A stretch of DNA of 25,674 nucleotides from Clostridiales bacterium UBA1390 (lineage in GTDB: Bacteria > Bacillota > Clostridia > Lachnospirales > Bianqueaceae). The position numbers and the translations under genes were made by a program. The notes beneath the pieces were generated by a model. That model was not told the origin of the DNA and did not search any database. It saw nothing but the letters and a program-made list of their open reading frames with translations. The stretch lies in the NCBI GenBank assembly GCA_002305315.1, contig DBQQ01000029.1:17511-43184 (forward strand), read 5' to 3'. Of the stretch, positions 24,130 to 25,674 are shown in pieces. How positions within the stretch are numbered: the stretch's first letter is position 1; each line of letters begins with the position of its first letter.

Positions 24130-25332
24130 ATGTATTGTACAAGAGAAATTCATCCGGATCTGTATTGGGTGGGTGGCAACGATCGTCGCCTTGCCCTTTT
24201 CGAAAACATGTATCCGATCTCCCGGGGTGTTTCTTATAATTCTTATGTTCTGCTGGACGAGCAGACTGTTTTGCTGGATACTGTGGATCGTGCGATCAAC
24301 GATCTGTTCTTTGAAAATATCGAGCATGTGCTGCAGGGCCGCAAGCTGGACTATGTCATCGTCAACCATATGGAGCCCGACCATTGCGCTTCTCTGGCGG
24401 AATTGGTTCTTCGATATCCTGATTTAAAGATTGTCTGCAATACGAAGACATTGGGAATCATTCGTCAGTTCTACCGTTTTGATGCCGAGGCGCACGCCCA
24501 TCTCGTAAAAGAAGGGGATACACTTTGTACCGGAAAGCATACCTTGACCTTTGTCATGGCCCCGATGGTCCACTGGCCTGAAGTCATGGTGACCTATGAC
24601 ACGACCGATCATATTTTATTTTCCGCGGATGCCTTTGGCACGTTTGGCGCTCTGAATGGTAACCTGTTTGCCGACGAAGTCAACTTCGAGAGCGAGTGGC
24701 TGGATGACGCCCGCCGCTATTATACGAATATCGTAGGAAAATATGGTCCCCAGGTGCAGGCGCTTCTGAAAAAGGCCGCAGGGCTGGACATCCAGATGAT
24801 CTGTCCTCTGCATGGTCCTATCTGGCGCGAGAACATCGCCTGGTTCCTCGATAAATATCAGCATTGGAGTACCTATACGCCCGAGGAGCAGTCTGTCGTG
24901 ATCGCGGCCGGCTCCGTATACGGCAATACCACCAATGCCGCTGAAATTTTAGCCGGTATGCTTGCCGAGCGCGGCGTGAAAAACATCGCTTTTTATGATG
25001 TTTCCAACACGCATCCTTCTGTCCTTGTGTCAGAAGCATTTCGCTGCAGCCATCTGGTATTTGCCAGCTCTACCTATAATAACGGCATCTTCACGCCTAT
25101 GGAAACGGTTCTACTGGATCTGGCTGCACACAATCTGCAGAATCGTACCGTAGCATTGATCGAAAATGGTTCTTGGGCCCCGGTCTCCGGAAAGCTTATG
25201 CGGGAGGTCTTAGGAAAGATGAAAAATATACAGATTCTCGATTCTTCCCTCACACTGCGCTCTTCCATGAAAGAAGATCAGCTGGCCTCCCTGGAATCTC
25301 TTGCGGATGCTATCGTAAAATCATTAGAATAA
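24130..25332 (+). CDS. A-type flavodiiron protein (oxygen reductase)
   Basis: Cytoplasmic enzyme that reduces oxygen to water (some members reduce nitric oxide), protecting anaerobes. The 400-residue protein has a metallo-beta-lactamase-like domain with diiron ligands in HMEPDH (80-85), His148 (VHWPEV), Asp167 (SADAFG) and His228 (CPLHGPIW). A flavodoxin domain follows from about 255, with the FMN-binding loop SVYGNTTNAAE. This is the minimal A-class layout with no extra rubredoxin domain. AAGGAGG precedes the ATG. Together with rubrerythrin it points to a strict anaerobe with oxygen defence. Confidence 0.95.
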   Translation: MYCTREIHPDLYWVGGNDRRLALFENMYPISRGVSYNSYVLLDEQTVLLDTVDRAINDLFFENIEHVLQGRKLDYVIVNHMEPDHCASLAELVLRYPDLKIVCNTKTLGIIRQFYRFDAEAHAHLVKEGDTLCTGKHTLTFVMAPMVHWPEVMVTYDTTDHILFSADAFGTFGALNGNLFADEVNFESEWLDDARRYYTNIVGKYGPQVQALLKKAAGLDIQMICPLHGPIWRENIAWFLDKYQHWSTYTPEEQSVVIAAGSVYGNTTNAAEILAGMLAERGVKNIAFYDVSNTHPSVLVSEAFRCSHLVFASSTYNNGIFTPMETVLLDLAAHNLQNRTVALIENGSWAPVSGKLMREVLGKMKNIQILDSSLTLRSSMKEDQLASLESLADAIVKSLE

Positions 25333-25340
25333 AAGATTAC

Positions 25341-25369
25341 AAATGGGCTGCCTGTTCGGCAGCCCATTT
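25341..25369 (+). terminator. Terminator after the flavodiiron gene
   Basis: A perfect 12-pair stem (AAATGGGCTGCC with GGCAGCCCATTT) and a five-base loop, followed by a weak T stretch shortly after. Confidence 0.85.
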
Positions 25370-25456
25370 GATCATTTTCGCAATTTCACGAAAGTACCCG
25401 TTGGCCTAGATTGGCAGTCATTCTTTTTGCAATATCCGTCCCCCGCGTATTCCATC

Positions 25457-25485
25457 TTTACAACTCGTATTCTTTGTGGTATCAT
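25457..25485 (+). promoter_or_regulatory. Promoter of the gene cut by the right edge
   Basis: TTTACA (25457-25462), a 17-base spacer and TATCAT (25480-25485) preceded by TGG, an extended -10, about 25 bases before an ATG. Confidence 0.65.
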
Positions 25486-25509
25486 AAGACATACGAAAGG
25501 GACGATCCT

Positions 25510-25674
25510 ATGGCTAAACTCTCATCTCACATTGCAAATATCATTTCTTCGTTCTACCACACGCTGCTCGAACTTCATGCCATCCCAGACTTTTGTCTCT
25601 CCCGCAAGAAGAATAAAAAGACGGGGAAAGTGTATCTGTATAAGCAGGAATCTACCAGCAAAGGCCGAAAACAG
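25510..25674 (+). CDS. Start of an unidentified gene, truncated by the window end
   Basis: An open frame of 55 codons runs from ATG 25510 to the last base without a stop, so it continues outside. It is preceded by a promoter and a GAAAGGG ribosome site at a workable distance. The visible part begins MAKLSSHIANIISS and has a Lys-rich RKKNKKTGKVYLYKQES segment. A basic stretch followed by a short beta-strand like KVYLY is seen at the N-terminus of some Clostridia transposases, so a mobile-element gene is one possibility. Not recognised with confidence. Confidence 0.55.
   Translation, partial: MAKLSSHIANIISSFYHTLLELHAIPDFCLSRKKNKKTGKVYLYKQESTSKGRKQ

Noticed and set aside
1..25674. tRNA, rRNA or known riboswitch
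   Set aside because: No cloverleaf, rRNA segment or recognised riboswitch core was found by eye; a covariance-model search would be needed to exclude weak ones.

Overview
The window looks like chromosomal DNA of an anaerobic Gram-positive member of the Clostridia, most likely a gut Lachnospiraceae/Oscillospiraceae-type organism. Signs are AGGAGG-type ribosome binding sites, sigma-A-like promoters, a DUF4358 lipoprotein, two CmpB-type (PF06541) membrane proteins, and anaerobe oxygen-defence genes (rubrerythrin, flavodiiron protein). This is inferred from gene content; no rRNA or tRNA gene is present.

Left block (1-5808). A leftward operon of six genes starts at a promoter near 5729-5756: a CobW/COG0523 GTPase with a huge His/Cys-rich insert, a membrane-anchored SGNH hydrolase, a DUF4358 lipoprotein, a second CobW-like GTPase fused to a YcgQ/TIGR03943-like C-terminal domain, proA, and an orphan ECF-like sigma factor. 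It ends in an array of alternating palindromic motifs (31-281). The shape suggests metal handling or envelope stress, with proA as a passenger. The operon promoter overlaps, on a perfect 16-bp palindrome, the promoter of a rightward pyrrolidone-carboxyl peptidase gene (pcp).

Central block (6453-17803). A solitary eukaryote-type (GH13_8) glycogen branching enzyme is followed by a leftward carbohydrate cluster: a sialidase-like BNR propeller protein, a divergent L-arabinose-isomerase-family protein, a 1477-residue STAND-type NTPase, and a GH88 unsaturated glucuronyl hydrolase. The GH88 gene carries a one-base frameshift. None of these has a signal peptide, so they should act on sugars already in the cytoplasm; no transporter is in the window. 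The tight coupling of STAND NTPase and GH88 is the most unusual arrangement here.

Repeat region (17804-18245). The leader of the BNR gene holds a 104-bp tandem repeat (2.3 copies) full of hairpins and -10-like elements.

Right block (18246-25674). Two paralogous CmpB-family membrane proteins bracket rubrerythrin, a histidine phosphatase and a serine-hydrolase (beta-lactamase family) gene. These are followed by adenosine deaminase, flavodiiron protein, and the start of an unidentified gene cut by the window edge. Most transcription units have a recognisable -35/-10 pair and several have clear rho-independent terminators.
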